Positions 25,573-34,003 of a DNA stretch of 64,000 nucleotides are shown here, piece by piece. Origin of the DNA: Motiliproteus sp965230735 (GTDB taxonomy: Bacteria > Pseudomonadota > Gammaproteobacteria > Pseudomonadales > Balneatricaceae); NCBI RefSeq assembly GCF_965230735.1, contig NZ_OZ246016.1, positions 806,001 through 870,000 of the forward strand, given 5' to 3'. Below the pieces are notes generated by a model. That model was not told the DNA's origin. It made no database searches and saw only the letters and a program-made list of their open reading frames with translations. The position numbers were made by a program, and so were the translations under genes. Every line of letters begins with the position of its first letter. Within the stretch, counting starts at the first letter, position 1.

Positions 25573-26223
25573 ATGAACAGTTTCAGCGAATTGTCAGAAA
25601 CGCGGGCCAGTATCTACTGGTGGTTTTCGACCCTGTTTGCCAGCGAGCTGAACGATGAACAGCTGCAGGCCTATTGCGGTGAGGAAGGCCGTGACTTTCT
25701 GCAAGGTCTGGCGGATAACGGCTTGAGCGAAGAGGTCGGCGCGCTGCAGCAGGCATTACAGCAGATGGCAGCGCAGGACCAGCCCCGACTGGAGCTGGCG
25801 GCCGATTTTACCCAGTGCTTTCTGGTGGATCAGAAGAGCTCGGCATTGCCCTATGCCTCGGTCTACCTGTCCGACGACGGCCTGCTGTACCAGCAACCCC
25901 ACCTGGATATGCTCGACCTGCTCCAGTCCGAAGGGTTGGCGGTTAACGAGGGCATGAACGAACCGGCCGACCACTTGGCGATCATGTTGGATTATCTGGG
26001 CAACCTGGTGATGCAGGGGGTGAATTCGAGCTCCGATGCCGAGCAGGGCATGCTGCTCGAGAAGCAGCTGCGCTTTATCGAGCAACAGCTGATGAGCTGG
26101 GTACCGGCCTTTGTCGAGCGGGCGACATCTCTGAACAACACCCGCGTCTACCCCCAGGTGGCGGTGCTGCTGCTGGGCTATCTGGGCTTGGATCAGGCCT
26201 ACCTGCGGGAGTGGATCGGCTAA
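25573..26223 (+). CDS. torD: TorA-specific maturation chaperone
   Basis: Cytosolic helical chaperone (216 residues) that binds the TorA signal peptide and helps molybdenum cofactor insertion before Tat export. The family core YASVYLSDDGLLYQQPH and the EPADHLAIMLDYL motif (E-P-x-D-H) near residue 138 are present, as in TorD. It is the last gene of the torECAD operon, 80 bases after torA. Its stop overlaps the convergent GGDEF-EAL gene by 4 bases, with no terminator between them. Confidence 0.92.
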   Translation: MNSFSELSETRASIYWWFSTLFASELNDEQLQAYCGEEGRDFLQGLADNGLSEEVGALQQALQQMAAQDQPRLELAADFTQCFLVDQKSSALPYASVYLSDDGLLYQQPHLDMLDLLQSEGLAVNEGMNEPADHLAIMLDYLGNLVMQGVNSSSDAEQGMLLEKQLRFIEQQLMSWVPAFVERATSLNNTRVYPQVAVLLLGYLGLDQAYLREWIG

Positions 26224-28265
26224 TCCTGATGGCCGTTGCCGCGCTTTTTGCAGCTGGGGTTGAGGGTCAGCACGTTACTGGCTTTGGCCGGGACGAACTG
26301 GGCATTGATCTGTTCGACCGGCAGCGGTTTAGCGCATAGATAGCCTTGACCGGTCTGACAGCCGAAGCGGGTCAGGTCCTGCTCCTGCCTCTCGGTCTCT
26401 ATCCCTTCGGCGACTACGTTTAGCCCCAGCGAACGACCGAGTTGGATGATGTTTCGCAGGATGATGCCGGTGGCGGCGTTTTGCTGGTACTGGTCGACAA
26501 AGCTCTTGTCGATTTTCAGGGTATTGATCTGCAGATCGCGCAGGTAACTCATCGATGAGAAGCCGGTGCCGAAGTCGTCGATGGCGATCGTCACGCCCAG
26601 TTTCTTCAGATTGGCCAGCACTTCGCGGCTGTAGTCGCTGTCCTCCAGCAGGGCATGCTCGGTGATCTCGATCTCCAGCGCATCACCGCTGACTTGATGC
26701 CGGGTCAGCAGTTCGACCACGGTGCTGAGGAAGTCCTGCCGATGGAAGGTGTAGGGGGAGATGTTGACGGCCACCTGCTTGAGCTTGAAGCCCTGGGCGT
26801 GCCACCGCAGGGTCTGCTTCAGGGCGTCTTCGAGTACCAGGTAATCGATCAGGTGGATCAGACCGATCTTCTCGGCCACTTCGATAAACTGGTCCGGGGC
26901 GATCAGGCCGTGTTCGGGGTGCTGCCAGCGCACCAGGGCTTCAAGGGCCGTGACCTCCTTGGTTTGCAGGTCCCACTGGGGCTGGAAATAGGCGATCAGT
27001 TGGCGCTCTTGCAGGGCTTCACGCAGGTCGTGTTCGATGGTGATGCGCTGCTGTACGCTGGTCGATAGCGACTGGCTATGCAGCTCAAACCGGTTCCGAC
27101 CCATCTCCTTGGCGTGATACATGGCCGAGTCGGCCGACAGCATCAGGGCTTCGGCGTTATCGCCGTCGTCGGGGTAGATCGCCACCCCGATACTGGCGGT
27201 GACGTAGGAAGTCACCTCGCCGAGCCGGAACGGCTGGCTCATCTCACTGGTCAGGCGGGAGGCGATCTCCTGGGCCGTCTCGACGGCATGGCTTTGGCCC
27301 TTGAGGGTTTTCAGCAGCACCATAAACTCGTCACCACTGATCCGGGAGGCGCTATCCAGTTCGCGCAGGCAGCGGCTGATCCGTTCGGCAGTCTGCTGCA
27401 ATAGCTGATCACCGGCCTGGTGACCGTAACGATCATTGGTGGTTTTGAAGTGATCCAGATCGATAAACAGCAGCGCAAAGCTGGTTCCCATTCGCTTCGA
27501 CTCGAGGATGGTCTGGGCCAGGCGGTCGGTGAACAGGGCTCGGTTGGGCAGTTGGGTCAACGGGTCATAGTTGGCGCGGAAATTCAGCTCCAGATTCTTC
27601 TGTTCGATCTCGTGATTGGATTCCGACAGCGACTGCAGTAGTTGCTGTTTCTGTCGCTCGCGCTGATACAGGGCCACGCTGAACAGTAGCGCCAGCAGCG
27701 TCGCCAGCACCAGGATGGCGCCGCCGGCAATCTTGAACTGCCTCAAATCGGCGGCGATCCGGCCTTGAATATCCTGCTGGACAAAATTGGCCTCGCGGAT
27801 AAACGACTGGAATATCCGGTCGAACTCCTGGTCAAGATCCGAACCGGCTTCGGAGCCACTGAGGTTCTCGTAGCGCTGCACCGCGATCTGACGGAAATTC
27901 TCCAGCTTGGCTCTGACCAGGGTAATCGCCTCACGTAATGCCGGCTCATTCAGGGGCTGATAGCTGTGATTGTTTCGGCGGCCTCCGCGAAGCAGGGCTT
28001 CGGCATACCAGTCCGCCTGCTCGATATGGGTCCATACCGAGCTGATCGACTCGTTGCGATCGCCGGAGAGAATCTCTTCGAACCACAGGTGGGCGGTGGT
28101 CGCCTCCAGCTTGATATTCATCACCGCGTGCATCTGGGGCACATGGTGGGCGTCCATCCGATTGCCCTGGTAGAACAGGAACGACATCGCCAGCAAAAAA
28201 ATGAAGGCGCTGATGCTGGTGGTGATCACCAGCCGGCGAGGGTTGAGTGCGTGTTGCTCCGGCAT
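26220..28265 (-). CDS. Membrane GGDEF-EAL c-di-GMP protein
   Basis: A 681-residue inner-membrane protein: TM1 (about 14-32), a periplasmic helical domain (about 35-180) resembling four-helix sensor bundles, TM2 (about 182-204), a GGDEF domain with SGDEF near 308 and an RxxD inhibitory site five residues before it, then an EAL domain with EALVRW (near 440), EITEHALLED and DDFGTGFSS. The EAL residues for c-di-GMP hydrolysis look complete; the first Gly of GGDEF is Ser, which may weaken or leave intact cyclase activity. Net activity cannot be told. It is convergent with torD, and sits divergent to a solute-binding protein gene. Confidence 0.9.
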   Translation of the reverse strand: MPEQHALNPRRLVITTSISAFIFLLAMSFLFYQGNRMDAHHVPQMHAVMNIKLEATTAHLWFEEILSGDRNESISSVWTHIEQADWYAEALLRGGRRNNHSYQPLNEPALREAITLVRAKLENFRQIAVQRYENLSGSEAGSDLDQEFDRIFQSFIREANFVQQDIQGRIAADLRQFKIAGGAILVLATLLALLFSVALYQRERQKQQLLQSLSESNHEIEQKNLELNFRANYDPLTQLPNRALFTDRLAQTILESKRMGTSFALLFIDLDHFKTTNDRYGHQAGDQLLQQTAERISRCLRELDSASRISGDEFMVLLKTLKGQSHAVETAQEIASRLTSEMSQPFRLGEVTSYVTASIGVAIYPDDGDNAEALMLSADSAMYHAKEMGRNRFELHSQSLSTSVQQRITIEHDLREALQERQLIAYFQPQWDLQTKEVTALEALVRWQHPEHGLIAPDQFIEVAEKIGLIHLIDYLVLEDALKQTLRWHAQGFKLKQVAVNISPYTFHRQDFLSTVVELLTRHQVSGDALEIEITEHALLEDSDYSREVLANLKKLGVTIAIDDFGTGFSSMSYLRDLQINTLKIDKSFVDQYQQNAATGIILRNIIQLGRSLGLNVVAEGIETERQEQDLTRFGCQTGQGYLCAKPLPVEQINAQFVPAKASNVLTLNPSCKKRGNGHQD

Positions 28266-28571
28266 ATCAACATCCCTATCAATTGGTACAACAACAGCAA
28301 GTCCTAGCTATTGATCGGATTAAATCATCCTGACCGGTGTTTTTCGAGGTGTGCTTTCAGTGTCGGGGCTTTGTTGGATTTTTGTCGGAACTTTACGCCC
28401 CATAAATTGATTCTAGTGGAGGATCGGCGATTTCGCTGCCGCTTTGCAGAGTGCTTTCGAGATTAATCCAACCCAGTCGTCAATTAGCTGCTATACCCTT
28501 ACTGGTAGGGCTGTTATTGAGGCTAAGATTCTTGGTTGCTGTCCGGATCATCAGTCGCAGAGGTTAACCCC
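28266..28571. other. Divergent intergenic region
   Basis: 306 bases between the GGDEF-EAL gene and the binding-protein gene. It must hold both promoters, but I see no strong box, repeat or small gene in it. It is AT-richer than its neighbours. Confidence 0.5.
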
Positions 28572-29360
28572 ATGCAGCGAACTCTATGGGCACTGTTGTT
28601 GGTGCTGATCCTGGGTAGGGCGAACGCGGAAGCGCTCGACGATGGCTGTGCTTCGTCGCTGGAGCAGATTCAGTGGCTGAGCGAGCATTATGCGCCCTAC
28701 AACTTCGTCGGCGAGCAGGGCAAACCGACCGGGATGACCACGGAGATCCTGCTGACCCTGTTCAAACGGCTGGGTGCCAAGGTGGATGCCGAGAGCATCG
28801 TCTTCCTGCCCTGGGCCCGCTCCTACCGGACCATCCAGATCCGGCCGGATCATGGCTTGTTCTCCACCACCATTACACTGCAGCGCGAGAAGCTGTTTAC
28901 CTTTGTCGGTCCGATCGTGCCGATCACGGTGGCGTTGATCGCCAAACGCGACAAGCAACTGCGGATCAGCTCGGTGGAAGATATGAACGATCTGAGAATC
29001 GGCACGGTGAAAGACGACATCGGCGAGCAACTACTGCTTGAAGCCGGGGTGAATCCCCAAGTCATTCAGCGGACCAGCTATGCGGATAATCTAGTGATCC
29101 AGCTGATTCGGGGCCGTTTGGATGCCATTGCCTATGCCTCGCAACCCACCTTCTACTACATGAATCAGCTTGGCGATAAGGCCAGCGACTACGAACTGAT
29201 CCATGTCTTCAGCGAGGGGCAGATGGGGGTGGCGTTTCACCCCGCCACCGATCCGCTGGCCATTGCCTGCCTGCAGGAAGCGCTGAATCAGCTGAAGGCC
29301 GAAGGCGGGGTGGAAGCGGTGATCAACCGTTATATCGGAGAGCTGCCGCAAAGCGAATAG
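28572..29360 (+). CDS. Periplasmic solute-binding protein (SBP_bac_3 type)
   Basis: A 262-residue exported protein: signal peptide about 1-19 (ending RANA), then the type II binding-protein fold of the amino-acid/extracellular family 3, with YAPYNFVGEQGKPTGMTTEI at the start of lobe 1 and GRLDAIAYA in the hinge region. ATG at 28572 is preferred to 28536 because it opens the signal peptide and has GAGG upstream. No permease is adjacent. Such orphan proteins next to GGDEF genes are common in marine gammaproteobacteria and may serve sensing; the ligand is unknown. Confidence 0.8.
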   Translation: MQRTLWALLLVLILGRANAEALDDGCASSLEQIQWLSEHYAPYNFVGEQGKPTGMTTEILLTLFKRLGAKVDAESIVFLPWARSYRTIQIRPDHGLFSTTITLQREKLFTFVGPIVPITVALIAKRDKQLRISSVEDMNDLRIGTVKDDIGEQLLLEAGVNPQVIQRTSYADNLVIQLIRGRLDAIAYASQPTFYYMNQLGDKASDYELIHVFSEGQMGVAFHPATDPLAIACLQEALNQLKAEGGVEAVINRYIGELPQSE

Positions 29361-29381
29361 CCTCAGCCCAAGACTCAACCG

Positions 29382-29417
29382 AAAAGCCCGCCGTGCATGA
29401 AACACGAGCGGGCTTTT
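29382..29417. terminator. Bidirectional terminator
   Basis: AAAAGCCCGC pairs with GCGGGCTTTT around an inner CGTG/CACG stem; there is an A-run on one side and a T-run on the other. It lies between the convergent ends of the binding-protein gene and the TRAP large permease gene and can serve both. Confidence 0.9.
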
Positions 29418-29453
29418 GCTTGGAACCTAGGATTGATCGGCGAAAGCGATGGA

Positions 29454-30758
29454 TCAGGAGGTCATCATCGTCGGCAGGTACAGCACGATCGACGGATACA
29501 GGGTGATCAGAACGATGGCGAGCGCGATCATAAAGAAGAACGGCAGTGCCGCCTTGGCGACGTAGAAGATGTTCTTGCCGGTCAGGGCCTGGATCACGAA
29601 CAGGTTGAAGCCCACCGGCGGGGTGATCTGCGACATCTCCACCACCAGCACCAGGAAGATACCGAACCAGAGCAGGTCGATATTGGCCTGGGTCACCATC
29701 GGCAGTACTACCGAGGTGGTCAGAACGATCACCGAGATCCCGTCGAGGAAGCAGCCCAGCACCACGAAAAATACGGTCAGGTAGATGATCAGCTCCACCG
29801 GCGACAGGCCCAGTTGGGCGATCCAGCTGGCCAGCGCGTTGGGGATTCCGATAAAGCCCATCGCCAGGGTCAGGAAGTGGGCGCCGACCAGAATCAGCCC
29901 CAGCATGCAGGAGTTTTTGACCGCACCGGCGATGCTGTCCAGCAGCCCGTTCAGGCTGAAGCTGCCCAGCAGTGCCGACAGCAGCAGCGAGCCGGCGACG
30001 CCGAAGGCGGCGGCTTCGGTGGGGGTGGCGATACCCTGGTAGATAGAGCCCAGTACCGCGGTGATCAGAAACACGATGGGAATCAGTTTCTTCAGTGAGC
30101 GTAGCTTTTCCGAGAAGCTGTAGCTGACATTGTCGGCGGTCTTGCCCTGGCGGCCCTGAATCAGTGTCCAGACCGCGGTGAAGGCCATAAACAGCAGGAT
30201 CAGGACCAGACCGGGGAAGACACCGGCCAGGAACAAGCGGGCGATCGAGACTTCGGCCGAGACGCCGTAAACGATCAGGATGATCGACGGCGGGATCAGC
30301 AGGCCGAGGGTGCCGGAACCGGCCAGGGTGCCGATCGACATGGCATCGTCGTAACCGCGGCGGGACAGTTCCGGCAGGGTCATCCGGCCGATGGTGGCGG
30401 CCGTTGCCGCCGAGGAGCCGGAAACCGCGGCAAAGATGCCGCAGCTGAGAATATTCACGTGCAGCAGTTTGCCCGGCAGCTTCGACAGCAGCGGGGACAG
30501 GCCTTCGAACAGATCCTGCGACAGCCGGGTGCGGAACAGGATCTCACCCATCCAGATAAACAGCGGCAAGGCGGTCAGCGACCAGCCGGTCACGGCGCTC
30601 CAGGACGAGGTGCCCAGCAGCAAGCCGATGCTGTCATTACCGATCAAGGCCAAGCCGATGACCGAGATGCCGGTCAGGGTCAGTGCAACCCAGATACCGC
30701 TGGTCAGCATCAGCAGCATGCTGGCGACGACGATGGCGCCTACGATTGAGATATCCAT
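29454..30758 (-). CDS. dctM: TRAP transporter large permease
   Basis: Inner-membrane transport subunit (434 residues, about 12 hydrophobic helices) of a tripartite ATP-independent periplasmic transporter that imports organic acids using a Na+ or H+ gradient. Family features include PLFIWMGEILF, SGSSAATAATIGRMTLPEL and GTLGLLIPPSIILIVYG. It is the last gene of the dctP-dctQ-dctM operon, five bases after dctQ. Substrate class is not resolved by the permease sequence; the two-component neighbours suggest C4-dicarboxylates or related acids. Confidence 0.93.
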   Translation of the reverse strand: MDISIVGAIVVASMLLMLTSGIWVALTLTGISVIGLALIGNDSIGLLLGTSSWSAVTGWSLTALPLFIWMGEILFRTRLSQDLFEGLSPLLSKLPGKLLHVNILSCGIFAAVSGSSAATAATIGRMTLPELSRRGYDDAMSIGTLAGSGTLGLLIPPSIILIVYGVSAEVSIARLFLAGVFPGLVLILLFMAFTAVWTLIQGRQGKTADNVSYSFSEKLRSLKKLIPIVFLITAVLGSIYQGIATPTEAAAFGVAGSLLLSALLGSFSLNGLLDSIAGAVKNSCMLGLILVGAHFLTLAMGFIGIPNALASWIAQLGLSPVELIIYLTVFFVVLGCFLDGISVIVLTTSVVLPMVTQANIDLLWFGIFLVLVVEMSQITPPVGFNLFVIQALTGKNIFYVAKAALPFFFMIALAIVLITLYPSIVLYLPTMMTS

Positions 30759-30763
30759 GATCG

Positions 30764-31279
30764 TTACTCCGTGGTGCCCAGGGCATCTTCATGGGCGATA
30801 AAGCCGGGGGTTTTACCCTGCAACGCGGCCAGGAAACTGTCGGTGATGGCGATAAAAAAGAACACCGAGCCCAGTGCCATCGGCAGCTGTACCAACCACA
30901 GCGGAACTGCCAGATAGGTGTCGGTCACATCGTTGTAGATGTAGGACTCGTACGCGGTATAGGCGGTGTAGTAGGCCAGGTAGCCGCTGATCAGCAGGCC
31001 GGCGCTGAGGTTGAAGAACTCAACCAGGCGGCGGCTGGGGCCGCTGAGCCGCGACAGCAGGATGGTTACCCGGATGTGGTTACCGCTGTTGAAGGTGTAG
31101 GCCAGGCCGAAGAAGATCGTGGCCGATAACAGCCAGCCGGCGAAGTCCTCCGAGGAGGGGATGATAACGCCGAAGAAACGGGCGATTATCTGGGCAAGAA
31201 TCAACAGCGTCATCACCACCAGGCAGGTGCCCGAGAGCACCAGGGAGGTGGTGTAGAAGGTTTTTTTCAGCGTCAACAT
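30764..31279 (-). CDS. dctQ: TRAP transporter small permease
   Basis: A 171-residue membrane protein with four helices (about 10-33, 46-64, 90-110, 135-155), the DctQ topology. Conserved features include FAGWLLSATIFFGLAYTFNSGNHIRVTI-type spacing around a Gly-rich second helix and a basic loop after helix 2. It scaffolds DctM in the membrane. It lies 137 bases downstream of dctP; no terminator separates them. Confidence 0.9.
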   Translation of the reverse strand: MLTLKKTFYTTSLVLSGTCLVVMTLLILAQIIARFFGVIIPSSEDFAGWLLSATIFFGLAYTFNSGNHIRVTILLSRLSGPSRRLVEFFNLSAGLLISGYLAYYTAYTAYESYIYNDVTDTYLAVPLWLVQLPMALGSVFFFIAITDSFLAALQGKTPGFIAHEDALGTTE

Positions 31280-31416
31280 GGTCGTGTCCCGATCCGGTTA
31301 CTGCGTCGATGGGCTTCGTTCAACGCGCCGGATTTTTTTATCGTTTTGACTGCAGAAGTTTGACTGCAGAGGTAGCGCAGAGCCGTCCGCGATGCGGACA
31401 GCTCTGCGTCGGGGGC

Positions 31417-32403
31417 TTACATCGACTGGTAGGAGTCCATCACGCTCTTGCCGGTGTCGCCGGCTTCGTTGAGCCACTCATCGATCATGGTGGCGCCGAT
31501 CTTCTCCAGTTCGGAAACCAGTTGAGCGCTGGGCTCGGTCACCTTGATGCCGTTTTCGGCCAGGGCATCGGTATGCTCAATCGCCAGCTTGCGGCCCAGG
31601 GCCCAACCTTTCTTCTCGGCATTGGCCGCCGCAGTCAGGATCACCTGCTGGGTCGCTTGATCCAGACGGTCGAACACGCGCTTGTTGGCGAACACCATGT
31701 TCTTCGGAATCCAGGCGTGGATGGTGGTGAAGTGGGAGATGTAGTCCCAGCTCTGGCTGTTAACCCCGGTGCTGGGCGAGGTGATCATCGCTTCCACCGC
31801 GTTGGTGGTGAACGCCTGGGCCACATCGCTGAACGGGATATTGACCGGGGTGGTGCCCATCAGGTCGGCCAGTCGTGAAGTGGTCGGGCTGTAGGAGCGC
31901 ATCTTCATGCCGGACAGGTCGGCCAGGCTGTTGACCGGCTTGTTCGAGTACAGGTCCTGGGCCGGCCATGGCGAGGTGTAGAGCAGGATCAGGTTCTCTT
32001 TGGCCAGGGCCTTGTTGAGGGCCGGCTTGGAGGCTTGGTAGAGCTTCTCGGCGCTGTCGAAATCGGTGGCCAGGAAAGGAATATTGTCGAGCTTGAAGAT
32101 CGGGTTGATGTTGCCAAGACGACCGATAAAGACCTCACCGATCGGCACCTGACGGGTTTTGACTGCGCGGTGGATTTCCGGATGCTTGATCAGCGAACCG
32201 CCGGAATGAACATTGACCGTCAGCTTACCGTTGGCGTTGGCGTTGATCTCTTCGGCAAAGCTTCGAGCCACCTGGGTTTGGTGGGTTCCGTCACCGTAGG
32301 GGGTCGGCATGTCCCAGCGGGTCGCGGCGGAGGCGGTGCTGGTTGCTCCCAGGGTCAGAATCGAGGCGAGCAGAGCTGCTGTTGTTTGGGTAAACCGTTT
32401 CAT
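31417..32403 (-). CDS. dctP: TRAP transporter substrate-binding protein
   Basis: Periplasmic DctP-family protein (328 residues) with a signal peptide (1-26, ending STASA). Family motifs are GEVFIGRLGNINPIF in the first lobe, DLSGMKMRSYSPTTSRLADLMG-like loop with the conserved Arg that salt-bridges the ligand carboxylate, and AVEAMITSPSTGVNSQSWDY near 210. It is the first gene of the TRAP operon, with a sigma-54-type promoter starting about 60 bases upstream. Substrate inferred only as an organic acid anion. Confidence 0.9.
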   Translation of the reverse strand: MKRFTQTTAALLASILTLGATSTASAATRWDMPTPYGDGTHQTQVARSFAEEINANANGKLTVNVHSGGSLIKHPEIHRAVKTRQVPIGEVFIGRLGNINPIFKLDNIPFLATDFDSAEKLYQASKPALNKALAKENLILLYTSPWPAQDLYSNKPVNSLADLSGMKMRSYSPTTSRLADLMGTTPVNIPFSDVAQAFTTNAVEAMITSPSTGVNSQSWDYISHFTTIHAWIPKNMVFANKRVFDRLDQATQQVILTAAANAEKKGWALGRKLAIEHTDALAENGIKVTEPSAQLVSELEKIGATMIDEWLNEAGDTGKSVMDSYQSM

Positions 32404-32462
32404 TGTTGTTCTCCAGATCTGTGTGATTAAGCAATACCGAAGACGGTTGCTGTATCGGCTAT

Positions 32463-32478
32463 TGCAAGCCTGGGGCCA
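32463..32478 (-). promoter_or_regulatory. Sigma-54 promoter of the TRAP operon
   Basis: On the minus strand the sequence is TGGCCC-N5-TTGCA, matching the -24/-12 consensus TGGCAC-N5-TTGCA at 10 of 11 positions with correct spacing. It lies 60-75 bases upstream of the dctP start codon. Confidence 0.75.
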
Positions 32479-32552
32479 GATCTGGATAAAGAAAAAGTTT
32501 CTTTTAAAACAACGAACTAAAAGTTAATAAATGAGGTTGGTAAGCTCGGCAT

Positions 32553-32602
32553 GAGTCACTTCTGACTCGCCGGTCGGGCTGCTGATGTGTCAGTTTTGAC
32601 TC
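32553..32602 (-). promoter_or_regulatory. Paired palindromic enhancer-type sites
   Basis: Two related 16-bp inverted repeats: GAGTCACTTCTGACTC (32553-32568, perfect stem of six) and GTGTCAGTTTTGACTC (32587-32602), identical at 13 of 16 bases. Their centres are 34 bases apart, about three helical turns, and they lie some 75-140 bases upstream of the sigma-54 promoter. This is the geometry of an upstream activating sequence for the adjacent DctD-like activator. The second copy overlaps the end of the activator gene. Confidence 0.7.
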
Positions 32603-33968
32603 AACTGTCGAGGTAATCACCGCGCTCGAGCTGGTACTTCTTCATCCGCAGGTAGAGTTTCTTGCGCGGGATACCCAGCGCCTGGGCGGTCAGTTCGATC
32701 TGGCCGTTTTGAGCTTTCAGCGCCGCGATGATCACCTCGCGCTCGTAGCCGGCGATCAGGTCGTCGAGGTTGCCCTCGGTCGGCACCGAGGCCGGGGCCT
32801 GGTTGAGCAGGGTGTCGCCGGTGAACGGCAGTCCCAATGCCCAGCGCTCGGCGGCGTTGCGCAGCTCGCGAACATTACCGGGCCAGCTCTGCAGGCACAG
32901 TTGCTGCAGCAGCAGTTCGGGCACCGGCTTGTGGTCGCGACCGTAGTGCTGGCAGGCCTGGTCGGCAAAATGGGTGAACAGCAGCGGGATATCGTCCTTG
33001 CGCTGGTCCAGACTGGGGATATCGATGTTGGCCACGTTAAGACGGTAATACAGGTCTTCACGGAAGCTGTGTTGGTCGGCGGCCTCGCGCAAGTCGACCT
33101 TGCTGGCGGCAATGACCCGGATATCGATCGGAATCTCGGCATTGCCGCCGAGTCGTTGCAGGGTGCGTTCTTGCAATACCCGCAGCAGCCGCACCTGCAG
33201 TGATGGCGGCATGCTCTCGATCTCGTCCAGAAACAGGGTGCCGCCGCTGGCGTGTTCGATCTTGCCGATCCGCTGCTTGTTGGCACCGGTGAAGGAGCCG
33301 GCCTCGTGGCCGAACAGCTCGCTCTCGATCACCGACTCGGTCACCGCACCGCAGTTGAGGGCCACAAAGGGCTTGTCCTTGCGGGGGCTGAAATCGTGCA
33401 GGCAGCGCGCCACCACCTCTTTGCCGGTGCCGGTTTCGCCGTGGATGATCAGGTCGACGTCGATCTGGGCCAGCTGCATCACCGCATCCCGCAGTCGAAC
33501 CATTGCCTCGGTCTGGCCGACCAGGCGATGATCGAGCTGGCTCTGGCCATCGATGCTTTGCCGCAGTCGGCGGTTCTCCAACACCAGTTCGCGCTTCTGC
33601 CAGGCCCGCTCGACCGTATTGAGCTGGTGCTGCGGATCGTCGTTCTTCTCCAGGAAATCGTAAGCGCCCTGGCGGATCGCCTGGATCGCAATGGCGATAT
33701 CGGCGTGGCCGCTGAACATGATCACCGGAATTTCCGCGTCGATCTCAAGAATCTTCTGCAACACCTCCAGTCCGTGCATGATGTCCATCCGAACATCGCA
33801 GATCACCACACCCAGCCAGTTCATCGACAGCTGCTCCAGAGCCTGCTGCGGGTCTTCCACCGCCGTTGCCTGGTAGCCCTCCAGATCGAGGGTCTGGATC
33901 ATCGATTCACGGACGATCTCCTCGTCGTCGATGATGATGACCTGGCCTTTAGCGGTGACTGCACTCAT
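32601..33968 (-). CDS. dctD: Sigma-54-dependent response regulator (DctD-like)
   Basis: NtrC-class activator of 455 residues: receiver domain (about 8-125, phospho-Asp in VVICDVRMD near 60, Lys in FLEKND), AAA+ domain (about 150-375, Walker A GETGTGKE, sigma-54-contact loop with GSFTGA instead of the usual GAFTGA, Walker B GGTLFLDEIESM), and a Fis-type helix-turn-helix (about 420-450). It is encoded between the TRAP operon and its cognate kinase, and probably binds the two palindromes that start at its own stop codon. Ser at the second loop position is tolerated in some activators. Confidence 0.9.
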   Translation of the reverse strand: MSAVTAKGQVIIIDDEEIVRESMIQTLDLEGYQATAVEDPQQALEQLSMNWLGVVICDVRMDIMHGLEVLQKILEIDAEIPVIMFSGHADIAIAIQAIRQGAYDFLEKNDDPQHQLNTVERAWQKRELVLENRRLRQSIDGQSQLDHRLVGQTEAMVRLRDAVMQLAQIDVDLIIHGETGTGKEVVARCLHDFSPRKDKPFVALNCGAVTESVIESELFGHEAGSFTGANKQRIGKIEHASGGTLFLDEIESMPPSLQVRLLRVLQERTLQRLGGNAEIPIDIRVIAASKVDLREAADQHSFREDLYYRLNVANIDIPSLDQRKDDIPLLFTHFADQACQHYGRDHKPVPELLLQQLCLQSWPGNVRELRNAAERWALGLPFTGDTLLNQAPASVPTEGNLDDLIAGYEREVIIAALKAQNGQIELTAQALGIPRKKLYLRMKKYQLERGDYLDS

Positions 33969-34003
33969 GAGTTGTCTCGTTTTATCTCTCGTGATGTCTT
34001 TGG

